A stretch of 64,000 nucleotides of DNA from Euclidia mi. Taxonomy: Eukaryota > Arthropoda > Insecta > Lepidoptera > Erebidae. Shown in pieces: positions 22,481 through 33,465 of this stretch. Below the pieces are notes generated by a model. That model saw only the letters and a program-made list of their open reading frames with translations, ran no database searches and was not told where the DNA came from. The position numbers and the translations under genes are program-made. Location: contig OX123182.2 in assembly GCA_944739405.2 (NCBI GenBank), positions 58,469,183 to 58,533,182 of the forward strand, read 5' to 3'. The number at the start of each line of letters is the position of its first letter. The first letter of the stretch is position 1.

Positions 22481-22891
22481 TGTTTCATTTTCATAAAAAC
22501 AATAAAACGTTGTTTTGGTACTCCGCTACAGCGAAGTATCGAAACGCCAATATGTTGGCCGTTATGCACGTATATAAATGAAATCCACGGAGTGACAGCC
22601 AGAACGTTACGAGTTTGAAAACGATCGCATCGCGCGCGCGCATCTCACAACACAACTGGGTCGATTCCGCGCGGAATCCTAATCCCAAGAAGACCGACAT
22701 TATCATCACGAGAGGTGGAGGCTCAACGGCTGGTGCGGGTCGCAGTCCGAGGTATGTACGTGCATTGTATCCTTACTGTTGCCTGCCTAGTACCCGAACA
22801 ACGAGATTGAATCACCCCTTTTATCGTCAGACCATGAGCTGGTCTCCCCAGTGTAGTAATTATATCGCTGCAGAAGCGGCGAGTTGCTACA
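22481..22891 (+). repeat. BEL-2 5' LTR
   Basis: 411 bp, TGTTTCATTT...GTTGCTACA. It contains TATATAAA at 22571-22578 and a CGCGCGCG run. It aligns along its whole length with 31624-32040. Confidence 0.88.
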
Positions 22892-22897
22892 TCTTTT

Positions 22898-22915
22898 TGG
22901 TGCCGAAACCCGGGA
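22898..22915 (+). promoter_or_regulatory. BEL-2 primer-binding site
   Basis: TGGTGCCGAAACCCGGGA begins six bases after the LTR; the initial TGG pairs with a tRNA CCA end. This shows that the left LTR is a true 5' LTR, not a solo LTR. The tRNA is not assigned. Confidence 0.75.
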
Positions 22916-24124
22916 GCTTCCGCTTCTTTGTGTTTTCTGGTTATCGAAAATAGCTTAGGTTAATCGCAAATAATCTCCTGTTTTAACAAACATATCGTAA
23001 ATTATCGCATTCTAAGTTATTCCATTCCATCAGAAAAACCTGTTTACTCAATATTTCACTAAACATAGATCACGTTTACGAACTTCATATCACCATCGAA
23101 CAATGTTTTACAACCAGTTTGCCTGTAGGTATGCAGATCTAACTACAAAGATATTTTACTGCACATACTTACTAGCTACTTAAATTAGTACCTTTTATGA
23201 GATAAAGGTGTGCAATCACTATTACCTATAATTATCGGGGCATACTTTTACAATTCACAATAGGTAATTGACCTTCAATAAATTTCATTATTAGTTCGGT
23301 TAACATTCATTACCGTCTTATTAAGCTATTTATTAAGAGCGTTTAATCCGTCGGCGGCGATTTTGCGGGTTTTTATTGTTCTATTACGTTACGGATAAAT
23401 AATAATTAATGGCAAAGATAAAGAAAATATGAAAGTTCAGTTCTTTATCAAGAGAGTGCTAAAGAAAAATATATGGGTTACTACAGTAAATATTTTAAAA
23501 CGGATGAATTTAAAAAAGTCATTTTCGTCATTTCTGTAGTTTAGGCCAGCATTAATGGTCGCTAGTGCTATGAAAACTTATCGTTTTATAATTCTGTAAA
23601 TGTAAACTGTACGAGCAAAAGTTATACAAGCGAGTCCTTAAAAAAGAAATTGTACTTTCATTCATAATTTTCAAGAAAATCGGAGATCAAAACAGTGCAT
23701 TTTGCTTAATTTTAGCCCGCAAATTTGCATTTATATCTAAAAAACTACTGTGATTATTAAAAAGATATATAGACATTTAGAAACCTTAAGATTCATTTTA
23801 AGTCATATAAAAAAAATTTGAATCTAAACTTTTCGTTTGTAATTAATATGTTTTTTTTTAAAAGACCTATAAAGCTCGAAGCGCGATGCTATGTCCGCCA
23901 TTCAGCGCTGAGCGCTCTCAGAGGACGGACCTGTCGCTCGCGTCCGCGTCCACCATTTTACGTAAATATTGCATTCCAAAACGTTTATAGCGCGGCTAAA
24001 GCCTCTTGAACCTAATTTTTTTTCTCAACGTATTTTTTTTATAAATATGTAAAGTTGATGTACTTAACTTTATTTATGTATTACGTATTAAACTAGTGTG
24101 TTAGTCAAGACATCTGGAGTCTAG

Positions 24125-24390
24125 TGGTTATTGGTTGGAGACTGACAGAAACGGACCGTTAGATATAATACCTTGCTTCAAAAATCAAGTGGCAATATAC
24201 AGTATAAACAGATCAGTAGTTAGACGCATTTGATCTTTGATGGGTGACCATGAGATTGGCTTGCAGAGCCTATATCGCAGGTTTATTTTCGTACAAACTA
24301 CATAAGTTAAGGTAAAGTAATTGACATCACGGTCATAGTATGGATGGGTGACCGACCGATGAATTTACAGAGCCCATGTATGAGGTTCTT
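24125..24390 (+). repeat. two repeat units with a 5S-rRNA-like box
   Basis: GATGGGTGACC occurs at about 24239-24249 and again as GGATGGGTGACCGACCG at about 24333-24349, each followed by a similar ...CAGAGCC... stretch. GGATGGGTGACCGCC is the pol III control region of 5S rRNA genes. This may be a 5S-derived SINE (SINE3 type) or chance; the rest of 5S rRNA is not present. Confidence 0.35.
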
Positions 24391-24799
24391 AAGGGGGGGG
24401 CAAAATTATGGTTATTTTTAAGCTAGGACGCGCCGCCGTTAGCATGATACCAATGTAATAGGTATTTACCTAATACGTACTATGCAATGCAATTAAAAGC
24501 ACACTTGAATCGAATATTATCTTACAAACCGCCGCAGCTCAGCTGATCCCCACGAGCTCGTATTGCAGGTACCTAACACACACAAGCACACGTACCTACC
24601 GTGCAGTCTTATTCTGCACCGGTTAACAGTTTATTTTGAGACTCAATTCTTCTAACTATATTTGTTCAAAATGCAGTTTCGATCTAATGTCAGTGTCATA
24701 CCCATGTCACAAATAGTATTCTCCTAAATAAACTGATATTGGAATGTTATCGTGACTAGATCGTTAATTGAACAATGTCATCATCATCGTTCTAGCATA

Positions 24800-24872
24800 C
24801 CGTGGATTCGAACCCGATACCCTCTGCATAGCAGTCCGTTGGTATCTCCAGTAGGCTATCACTGCCTGTTGT
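24800..24872 (-). repeat. SINE family S2, head only
   Basis: The minus strand has the A box-like start and GGTTCGAATCC B box (24814-24804) of the S2 head, then stops. It is opposite in orientation to the copy 120 bases to its right. Confidence 0.6.
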
Positions 24873-24989
24873 TAATTAATCAATGTGTCAACCATTTAAA
24901 TTAGAAGAATATCAATTCTGAGTCAATTTAAAATCTAATCTCATTTCGTTCAAAGTATAATTACAATGTCATATAAAATACGAGAATTA

Positions 24990-25360
24990 GGCAGCGATAG
25001 ACGAGTGGAGATACCAACAGATGAACAGACTGCCATGCAGAGGGTATCGGGTTCGAATCCACGGCGCGCACCAATGACTTTTCGAAGTTATGTGCGTATT
25101 GAATTATTAATTATCGCTTGTCCCGTGCCTCAGAGAGCACGTTAAGCCGTCGGTCCCGGTTGTCATGAAGATATTTGACAGTCGTTACAGGACGTCAGTA
25201 CCGTCTAAATAAACTGACACTAGTCTAAACCATTGAATATCGCTATCCTTTCGGGTTGCGGATGTCTGACAGGCAGTTGCTCTGTGGAAAAGCTAATATT
25301 CAGCCCAATCCGGTTAGACTAGTAAGCGGACCCCAGATTAAAACTGGAATAACGGTAAGA
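24990..25360 (+). repeat. SINE family S2, full length
   Basis: A box TAGACGAGTGG and a perfect B box GGTTCGAATCC (25050-25060), then a body of about 300 bases with GACACTAGTCTAAACC and TTCAGCCCAATCCGG. It is the best copy of S2 in the window. Confidence 0.7.
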
Positions 25361-25457
25361 GGAGTTTAAAATACGAGAATTGTTATTTAATATCCATGTA
25401 AAATTTTATAAAAAGAGGGATTTATCGCGATGTATTGGTTTCACTAAGTTCACAAGT

Positions 25458-26164
25458 AAATTATTTCACACAGTGTGCGATAATATAAATCCCTCAGTAT
25501 CTTCTTGGGTTTACGCGAATGTTACACATTGAAATTAAACTACAGTTTACGGATTTTATCGCGATGTATTGGTTTCACTAAGTTATTACATTTGAAACTA
25601 ATGATCTAGAAACTATATTTTTAATTTATTACTAGCCGACGTTTCGAATTCTTTACAGAATTCATGTTCACGGCAGACTGAGGTGATATTTGTCTTTTTC
25701 TTGAATGTATAAGTTATCTCAAAGTACCCGAACTTTTTCATCTACTGGTGTTACTATTTACGCAGAATGAGCTCACAGTGTCCTTAGGTCTTCTGGTGAC
25801 TTTGTCCTTCTTGGGTTTCATTAGCCTTATGACAGGGTCCCAAGCTGGAGGAACATTCCAACCATCTTCCCCATTGAAATTAGGGTGTTTTTTAATTTCA
25901 ATAGCCTCTCGCATCATCCTTGGAAGAAAACGGTGTTCTTTTGCGAGTATCTGTGGTTGGGTTCTTGTTCCACATGTTCACACACAGCAGACTTAAATTA
26001 AAAATATAGTTTCTAGATCATTAGTTTTAAATGTAATAACTTAGTGAAACCAATACATCGCGATAAAATCCGTAAACTGTAGTTTAATTTCAATGTGTAA
26101 CATTCGCGTAAACCCAAGAAGATACTGAGGGATTTATATTATCGCACACTGTGTGAAATAATTT
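25458..26164 (-). mobile_element. Penelope-like element 3' end in a fold-back
   Basis: A 171-bp arm (25458-25628) recurs inverted at 25994-26164 with about one mismatch. The central 365 bases read, on the minus strand, the C-terminal tail of a Penelope-like retroelement protein followed by the GAAACGTCGG motif. A 29-base piece of the arm also occurs as a direct copy at 25423-25451. Inverted terminal segments are a known habit of Penelope-like insertions. It lies inside BEL-2. Confidence 0.75.
25640..25960 (-). pseudogene. Penelope-like protein C-terminus
   Basis: From about 25920 leftward the minus strand reads MREAIEIKKHPNFN, then EDGWNVPPAWDPVI. This is the block that follows the GIY-YIG endonuclease in Penelope-like proteins. 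Upstream RT and GIY-YIG are absent (5' truncation), so nothing functional is made. Confidence 0.75.
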
Positions 26165-27085
26165 TAGGTGAATATATATTTTATAATTATAATATTTTGT
26201 AAATGCAGATCAACATATTGTATATTGTTTTCTTTCTTTTAATGAATTAAGTATTTTCTTTTACCCGACTCTTTTGATTTTGTATTTAGTGTCATTCGTG
26301 TGTTTTCATGCATTAATAACGAAATAGGTGTATATTAATTGAAATGTGACAATTACGTAGATGACAATTATAAATTATTTCTATCATAAAACTGCGCCAA
26401 ATTATTATAAATAGTCGTTGTTATCCTGAGGAACATCATCCTACTAAACAAATATGTAATATCTATCTTTATTTGATACCTTTAAATGCATGTGCATTGA
26501 AAATAATAAATTTGAATACTTTCATATCATAATCGACGTATTACCTAAACGAATACTGTTCATGTATGGCAAGAAGGATCAAGATTATTATTCCACGCGA
26601 CACCGTCATAGTGCGCCGGGTCTCGCATCCGCGGTGCGCGGGCGACCGCGGTGCTATAAAAACCTAAACTCGAGCCGCCGCTCGAGGCGTATACGCTCTT
26701 AAGTCGTACTTACGAGTATTCTTACTTACTTACTGTAGGTAGATCGAAATATCTTAACCGCTTATATCGACTGGACGTTTTGATTACCTACCTTCGAGTG
26801 AATATTCTAGAATTCCCTAGATGATTAGGTACCTTGTTATTTTATTGTCCTTGCGAACATAAAGTAAAGTAAGTACCTATCAACTATCGGGATAAACTAT
26901 TCAAGTTTCATCTCTTTATTCAATTTTTATAGTATAATAATATTATACAACTACAAAAATATCGGATGCTTATACTTACCGTGTTATACATAGCTAGGTG
27001 GGCCGTGGGTGTTTTATTCACTTATTGGTTCGTAGCGATAATACATATACTTACGCGCGTGTTTTAAACTTCACATTCAATCGCC
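26165..27085. other. no gene seen (inside BEL-2)
   Basis: AT-rich, with a CG-rich patch at 26600-26700. No gag can be read. Confidence 0.45.
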
Positions 27086-27088
27086 GCA

Positions 27089-28963
27089 TGTCCCGAGTTT
27101 CTTAAAAAATCATTTGATGAACGTTTGCACACAGCTACCGAGAAAAGACGGTGTTTTAACTGTCTAAATCCATCTCATCAATTAAGGGATTACTATTTTC
27201 ATGTCGAACATGCAAAAAGAAACACCACACTTTACTCCATCGCGAAAAATCTAGTGAGTCAAGTCAACCCACATCGTCTTTGGTGTCAAGGTCATTGATG
27301 TGTCAATGACCTTGACACCAAAGACGATGTGGGACCATTGTCTTACTGGCTACGGCAATAGTTCAAATCAGGGACGCTTCGGGTTCAATGCAGTCGTTCC
27401 AAGCTCTTATCGATACTGGAAGTCAAAGCAATTTTATCACGAAAACGGCAGTAAAACGTTTGACCTTACCCCTTACTCTGGCTAACGACAACGTCAGCGG
27501 AATTGGAGAGTCTACAACGCCGATTTTTGGCGACGTCACTTGTTTGGTAGGCACAAAGGAAAGAATTTTATTTAAATTAAATTTGCACGTCATTTCAACA
27601 ATATGTGTGGCGATCAACCCATTAGGAAACTTAACACATCTGGGTGGACACAGATTGAATCGATATCCTTAGCAGACCCTGGGTTTGATATTCCAGGACC
27701 AATTGACATGTTGCTCAGTGCTGATGTGTTTGCTTACTCTCAAATCAACCCACTGCTCTTAACTCCGTTTTTGGTCGGCTTCTCTTGAGCAAAACTCGTT
27801 TAGCTTCAAGCACCTTAGTGCACGCACCGGTAAATAATGATATCAACCTGAACTCGTTAGTTCAACAGTTTTGGGAGTTGGACTCCGTTCCTGAGGCCTC
27901 CGTCTTCACTCCAGATGAAGCACTTTGCGAACAAAAGTTTTCATTAGATCATTGTCGCGATGCGTTCGGCCGATACACAGTGCGGTTACCATTCAGGGAT
28001 GATACCGAACCCATTTTCGAGGGTTCTCGTGACGTTGCGCTGCGACGCTTCCAAGCAATCGAGCGTAGGTTGTTACGTGACCCAGAGTTATTTAAGCAAT
28101 ACGCGGACTTTATGTCAGATTACACTGAAACCGGTCATATGTCTTTGGTTCCCGTAAATGAACTCGGTAAACGAAAATACTATATTCCCCATCACTGTGT
28201 CTTACGCCCTGATTCGGCCACTACTCATCTCCGCGTTGTTTTCGATGCCTCAGCTAAGGATTCCCGCTCTCGGTCTTTAAATGACACTCAACTAATCGGT
28301 CCAAAGTTGCAGCCGAACATTTTAGAAATCCTGTTGCGTTTTAGAGTACACAATATAGTTTTAATGGCTGACGTTCGACAGATGTACCATCAAATTTTAA
28401 TTTCCTCGGCCGATCGTGATTATCAGCGTATTTTCTGGAGATCTTCTCATACAGAGCGTCTTCAAGAATACCGTCTGAATACCGTAACGTATGGCGTATC
28501 ATCATCTCCTTTTCTCGCGTGTCGCACTCTGTGACAGCTAGCTGAGGACAAAGGCAATTCTTATCCGGTTGCGAGGAGAATTATCCTTTCTGACGTGTAT
28601 ATTGATGACGTAGCCGGTGGTTCTGACACGCTAGAAAACGCTCAACAAGCAAAAACCCAACTAATTGCTTTGTTCAAACTCGGCGGCTTTCATTTAAGGA
28701 AGTGGGTATCTAACAATGCGCAACTTTTGTCTGAACTTCCTAGTGAAGATTGCCTTGCTGGTTCTGTCTCTCTCGATAATTCTGAATCTGCGATTTTAAA
28801 GGTTCTTGGCCTTAAGTGGGACCCATACACGGATGCATTTCTTTTTGAAATCAAGCCTTCTAATCGGCCATGTACCAAACGATCCATCCTCAGCGAACTC
28901 GCTAGAGTTTTCGACCCGTTAGGATTCTTGTCTCCCATTACAATTCAAATCAAACTCAATTAA
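27089..28963 (+). pseudogene. BEL-2 late gag, protease and RT
   Basis: 27089-27270 reads a gag zinc-knuckle region (CPEFLKKSF, then CFNCLNPSHQ with later cysteines lost). After a palindrome (27268-27333) the protease follows with ALIDTGSQ (about 27395-27425), then a frame change near 27600. RT is open from 27785 (LRVVFDASAKD, MADVRQMYHQ, VTYGVSSSPF), hits an in-frame TGA at about 28532, and continues in the same frame with YIDDVAGG. RNase H begins after a SINE insertion at 28964. It was a BEL/Pao polyprotein; it is now dead. Confidence 0.85.
27268..27333. repeat. 31-bp palindrome in BEL-2 gag
   Basis: 27268-27298 is the exact reverse complement of 27303-27333; the loop is TGTG. The inverted copy interrupts the gag reading between the TQPTSSLVS-like part and TIVLLATAIVQI, so it arose after this was coding sequence. 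Confidence 0.9.
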
Positions 28964-29192
28964 AAAAAAAATACGGCTGGCGTAGTGGTTTAAGCGGCCG
29001 CCTCGCCGCTTGACACTGCGCCGAGTGTTGTGGGTTCGATTCCCACACGAGACAACACTTTGTGTGATCCATAAATTGTTGTTTCGAGTCTGGGTGTTCA
29101 TTGTCCGCGTTAGTTGTATGTTTGTAAAGTCCCCCGCGACACAGGATTTAGTCCTAATGCGGGAGTTGTCTTTTTAAAAAGAAAAGAAAAAA
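28964..29192 (+). repeat. SINE family S1, full copy in BEL-2 pol
   Basis: It has an A-rich left junction, a tRNA-like head (GGCGTAGTGGTTTAAGCGGC), a perfect B box GGTTCGATTCC (29033-29043), a body with GTGTGATCCATAAATTGTTG and GTAAAGTCCCCCGCG, and an A-rich end. It splits the coding of BEL-2 between IQIKL and IQNLWILG. It serves as the reference for the S1 fragments elsewhere. Confidence 0.75.
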
Positions 29193-29194
29193 GC

Positions 29195-31500
29195 ATATAT
29201 CCAAAACCTTTGGATCCTCGGTATTGGGTGGGATCAAACACCGCCTGATGAGGTCATCAGTACATGAAATACTTATAAGGTCCAGTTACCACAATTATCT
29301 CAATTTCGAATTCCACGCAGGTTAATTTGTTCTGATCTAAAATCGTGCGAGTTTCATGGGTTTTGTGACAGTTCTGAGGTAGCGTATGGTGCTGTAATTT
29401 ATTTACGAGTTACTGACATAAACGACAAGATTAAAACCTATCTGATCTGCTCCAAGGCCCGTGTAGCACCGCTCAAATGAACTTCATTGCCTCGATTGGA
29501 GCTATGCGCAGCAGTTCTTCTATCAGACCTTTACAAATTCGTTTGTGATACGTACCTCGATCGCATTACAATCAATGACGTCTATTTGTGGTCAGACTCG
29601 ACAGTAGTTCTTTCATGGTTGCGAGCCCATTCGTCTCGCTGGGTAACATTCGTCGCAAATCGGGTCAGTCAAATCGAAGATCTTACCTCAACCGCGTGCT
29701 GGCGCCATGCACCTTCTGGAGATAATCCTGCGTACATTTGCTCTCGTGGACAATTACCCAGTGAAATCGTTAACAATTCCTTGTGGTGGGCGGGCCCTGA
29801 TTGGCTCTGTAGGGATTATTGTTCCTGGCCGTCTAGCTTTGACACTGTATTTTGCGACGATGAGGTGCTCGTCATATCCGAGGAACGTAAATCTGTAGTT
29901 TTAGCAACAGGTCACCGCGATAGAACCATAACTGATGAATCATCTTCATCAAATATTATTAAATCACTTCTCGTCATTATCAAAGTTAATTAATGTTCTC
30001 ACGTATGTATATCGCTTTATTAATAATACCAGACGTCCAACCCAGATAAATCGGCAGGGGTTTCTTAATAACGTTGAACGTCATAACGCATTGATACAGA
30101 TAGTAAAACATGTGCAACATCGTGCTTTTCCGGAAGAAATCTCTCACTTGCAATCTAAACGGACGTTATCAAAACCTTTTCGTAAACTAAATCCGGTCCT
30201 TGACGACAAAGGAGTGCTCAGGGTGGGCGGTAGGATATCTCGATCAGGCCTCGAATACGAACATAAGCACCCTGCCTTTTTATCCTCTGACCATACCTTT
30301 ACCTACTTAGTTATTGACTTTATCCATCGCAGTTATTTACAACCGGGTATAAATACCACACATTTTTTACTCCTACAAAGATTCTGGATTATTGCTGCAA
30401 AACGCGTTATTCGTCGGCGCTTGTCCAAGTGTATTCAATGCTTTCGAACTAATCCTCAGGCTTTACAGCCCCTCATGAGCGATCTTCCCTCCTATCGCGT
30501 CAATCAAGTTAAACCATTTTCAGTAGTCGGGGTCGATCTCGATGGGCCGTTCCGTATTAAACTAGGTACCCATAGAGGTGCTAAAATGGACAAGGCGTAT
30601 TTGTGCTTATTCGTTTGTCTAGCGATCAAAGCTGTTAATTTGGAAGTGGTGTCGACGTTAACAACTGAGGGATTTATTGCTGCGTTACGACGTTTTGTAG
30701 GAAGTCGCGGTCGATGTAACGTAATTCACGCGGACTGTGGCACCAATTTTGTTGGTGCTAAGAACCAACTCTCGACTTTAATGGACCGGGCTTCAAACGC
30801 AGAAAAAATCGAATTCAAATTCAATCCTCCCGGCGCACCGCATTTTAGTGGCGTCTGGGAAATTCAAATAAAATCAGCCAAATCACACTTGTATCGAGTT
30901 GTGGGTGATCAGGTTTTGACCTTTGAAGAATTAACGACTCTGTTCGTTCAAATCGAATCCATCTTAAATTCGAGACCGCTTAGCCCTATCAGCTCCGATC
31001 TAAATGATCTCACTTGTTTAACGCCAGGTCACTTTCTCACCTTAGAGCCTTTAACATCGGTTCCCGATGAAGAATTTTCTAACGTTAATCTAAACCGGCT
31101 TCATCGGTGGCAGCTCATACAATCTTTTCAACAGAGTTTTTGGTCCAAATGGAAAACCAAATACCTAAATTACCTAACGCAACGCGCCAAATGGACGAAA
31201 CACTCTAAACCGTTACAAGTAGGTTCTATGGTGATTATTAAGGACGATAATCCTACACCCTTGCATTGGACACTTGCTAGAGTTGTAGACCTGGAGGTCT
31301 ACAACTCTAGCAAGTGTCCACTGCACTCCGAGCTATTCCATCCGCACCAACCTGGAGGTTGGTGCGGATGGAATAGCTCGGAGTGCATTGATTCAAAATG
31401 CTAACAAACAATTTATTAACCGACCTTTAGTAAAATTGTGTCCACTCCCTATAGAGGACTCAGCTGAGTTATTTAAGCAATACCTATTAATCAAACCTTT
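29195..31500 (+). pseudogene. BEL-2 RNase H and integrase
   Basis: RNase H: FHGFCDSSEVAYGAV (about 29350), an in-frame TGA near 29480, then SLPRLELCAAVLLSDL and LWSDSTVVLSWL. A frame change lies near 29960-29990. Integrase is then open from 29990 to 31404: zinc finger (HRSYLQPGINTTHFLL, then CIQCF), VVGVDLDGPF (first Asp), VIHADCGTNFVGA (second Asp), FSGVWEIQIKS (Glu) and a DUF5641-like end broken by two palindromes (31267-31387). The original C-terminus (ARSALIQNANKQFINRPLV) resumes after them and stops near 31548. No envelope follows. Confidence 0.85.
31267..31387. repeat. two adjoining perfect palindromes in BEL-2 integrase
   Basis: 31267-31292 pairs with 31295-31320 (26 bp) and 31322-31353 pairs with 31356-31387 (32 bp). 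Both loops are GG and both centres read ACCTGGAGGT; one base separates the two hairpins. The left arm of the first and the right arm of the second are the original coding sequence (LARVVDL and GADGIARSA); the two middle arms are inverted copies of them. Confidence 0.93.
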
Positions 31501-31623
31501 AGTCTTAAGCAATTATTCTAGTTTACTAAATCTTGATCGTTTAACTTAACGTACTTAAATATCGTTTTAGTTTTCTCTTTTTTCTTTAACCAGAAAATAC
31601 CATAGGCATTTTGGTGGGCGGGA

Positions 31624-32040
31624 TGTTTAATTTTTATAAAAACAATAAAACGTTGTTTTGGTACTCCGCTACAGCGCAGTATCGAAACGCCAATATGTTG
31701 GCCGTTATGCACGTATTTAAACGAAATCCACGGAGTGACAGCCAAAACGTTACGAGTTCGAAACCGATCGCATCGCGCGCGCGCATCTCACAACACAACT
31801 GGGTCAATTCCGCGCGGAATCCTCATCCCAAGAAGACCGACATCATCATCACGAGAGGTGAAAGCTCAACGGTTGGTGCGGGTCGCAGCCCGAGGTATGG
31901 ACGTACGGATACAATGTATCCTTACTGTTGCCTGCCTAGTACCCGAACAACGAGATTGAATTACCCCATTTATCGTCAGACCACGAGCTGGTCTCCCCAG
32001 TGTAGTAATTATATCGCTGCAGAAGCGGCGAGTTGCTACA
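31624..32040 (+). repeat. BEL-2 3' LTR
   Basis: 417 bp, TGTTTAATTT...GTTGCTACA, preceded by a G-rich polypurine tract and followed by the GTAAT duplication. Confidence 0.88.
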
Positions 32041-32045
32041 GTAAT

Positions 32046-33412
32046 AGTGGCTTAAGTAATGAGATAAGCTTATTAATTATACTCTTATCTAACTTTTTAA
32101 CGGCTCAAAATATTGACGCAAAATCAGATTGAAATCATAAAAAAATAGTAAATGAATACCACTATATACTATGACTTTGCATGTTTCTTTAGAAACAGCA
32201 GATTATAAGCGTTCGCAATTAACGTACGCCAATCGATCTATCTAGTCTGTTATCCATGCTGAACATGATAAATTGCCCCATATGTAACTGTTATTGAACA
32301 TCATTCATGTGTCTTTTATTTTTATCTACTTGATTATAGGGAGATATTACCAACATATACAACGAAAAATATGAGAATATTCTAGATTCACTATGAGCTT
32401 TTTATGTACATTGAAGCTAAACTGCTCCATTATATTTTGGGTTGTCGTCATAGTTACATTTACTGTTCTAATTATTTAGTTACTAACTAACCCAAAATAC
32501 TTTCTGTGAGGCCTATATAAGACATGCCAGATCAGGACCCATTATTTAAATTTCTGCGATACGAAACAAGTTTCAGAAGGCAACTTTCTCAATAGTGATC
32601 GCAGCAGAGATATTAAGCAGACTATTTGGAGATAGAAAATAAAAAATAATCTTATAAATCCTTCCTAAGCCTCCATTATGATCTCTGAGCTACAAAGCCA
32701 CTCAAACCGATGCTATTTATATTTCTAGTACTAGTTTTTGACATTATTCGATTGGTTGGCAGTTATCAGGACAAAATGTCTTTAAGCAAGTTTCATAAAA
32801 ATCTGTTCAGCAGTTATTCCGAGTCAGATTGACAAAGCTGCGTACATTTATGCATCATCAAAAAAAAAATCGCATTTAATAGGTCATTACTTCCTTGGAA
32901 ATGGTAAAGCATAGACGGTAAGTTATATACAATTTCCTTGAAACCAAAGCAGTCCAACAGGACATGTCTCTTCTCTGTACGAATCGTCGTAGCCAAATAA
33001 CTGTGTATTGCGTTCTTGTAATGAAGCGGGTTTCTAAGCTCCTTAGAGAGCCGGTATATTGTCAGAAAGGCATACCGCAAACAAAATGTGAACGAGGTGA
33101 CCTGACCTAAAATGATTTCTACCAATTGTGGTGCAATGCATTTTAGAATGAAAATAATTGCCTTATGTATTGACATAATCATGGTAATTATTTTCGTTGC
33201 CTGTGTGCCACTGTTCATCATTATAAGCTTTGATAAAATCTGTCACATAGCTGTGCACAGGTATTTTCTTATTATGAAAAGGGTGAGTGTTAAGTGCAGG
33301 TTAGTAGACTTACCTATAATGTTGTCAAAAGAAATGTCATCTTTCTTGAACATTATAGAGAACTTTTAGGCATGCAGGGTTCTATCTATCTTCTATCTAT
33401 CTAGCTTCTATA
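32046..33412. other. no certain gene; two overlapping ORFs on opposite strands
   Basis: A 135-codon ORF lies on the minus strand (33221-32814) and an 85-codon hydrophobic ORF on the plus strand (33112-33369), overlapping each other. The first is hydrophobic at its start and has no motif I recognise. Without neighbours, splice sites or codon bias to support either, I do not call a gene. Confidence 0.35.
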
Positions 33413-33465
33413 TATCTATCTATCTTGAGGAACCCCTCAAGATAGATAGATAGATAGATAGATAA
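33413..33465. repeat. palindrome and TATC microsatellite at a LINE tail
   Basis: 18-base arms 33413-33430 and 33435-33452 pair perfectly around AACC. The outer part is a (TATC)n repeat that forms the 3' tail of the minus-strand LINE to the right. Confidence 0.75.

Larger units (their letters stand above)
22916..25420. other. BEL-2 leader and invaded former gag region
   Basis: No gag reading frame can be followed. The stretch is AT-rich and contains 5S-like motifs (24120-24390) and two S2 SINEs (24800-24872, 24990-25360). The rest is unassigned. Confidence 0.5.
22481..32040 (+). mobile_element. old BEL/Pao retrotransposon (BEL-2)
   Basis: Two related LTRs (22481-22891 and 31624-32040, both TG...CA) in the same orientation are flanked by a perfect 5-bp duplication GTAAT (22476-22480 and 32041-32045). 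A primer-binding site follows the left LTR, and a G-rich polypurine tract (GGTGGGCGGGA, about 31613-31623) precedes the right one. The inside holds late gag, protease, RT, RNase H and integrase of BEL type at 27089-31500. By eye the LTRs differ at about 20 positions plus a 6-base indel, so this insertion is much older than BEL-1. Nearly all of gag is missing, and 22916-27085 is replaced or filled by SINEs and a Penelope fold-back. No envelope is present. Confidence 0.88.

Noticed and set aside
25748..25996. 82-codon plus-strand ORF in the Penelope fold-back
   Set aside because: The opposite strand carries the recognisable Penelope C-terminus; the plus ORF is its shadow.
3257..29043. GGTTCGAATCC-type boxes as tRNA genes
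   Set aside because: The sequences after the boxes do not fold back to a tRNA acceptor stem and the same units recur with a shared non-tRNA body, so they are SINE heads.
31267..31387. Rho-independent-type terminators or attachment sites
   Set aside because: Bacterial categories do not apply to this eukaryotic DNA, and the arms are copies of flanking coding sequence.
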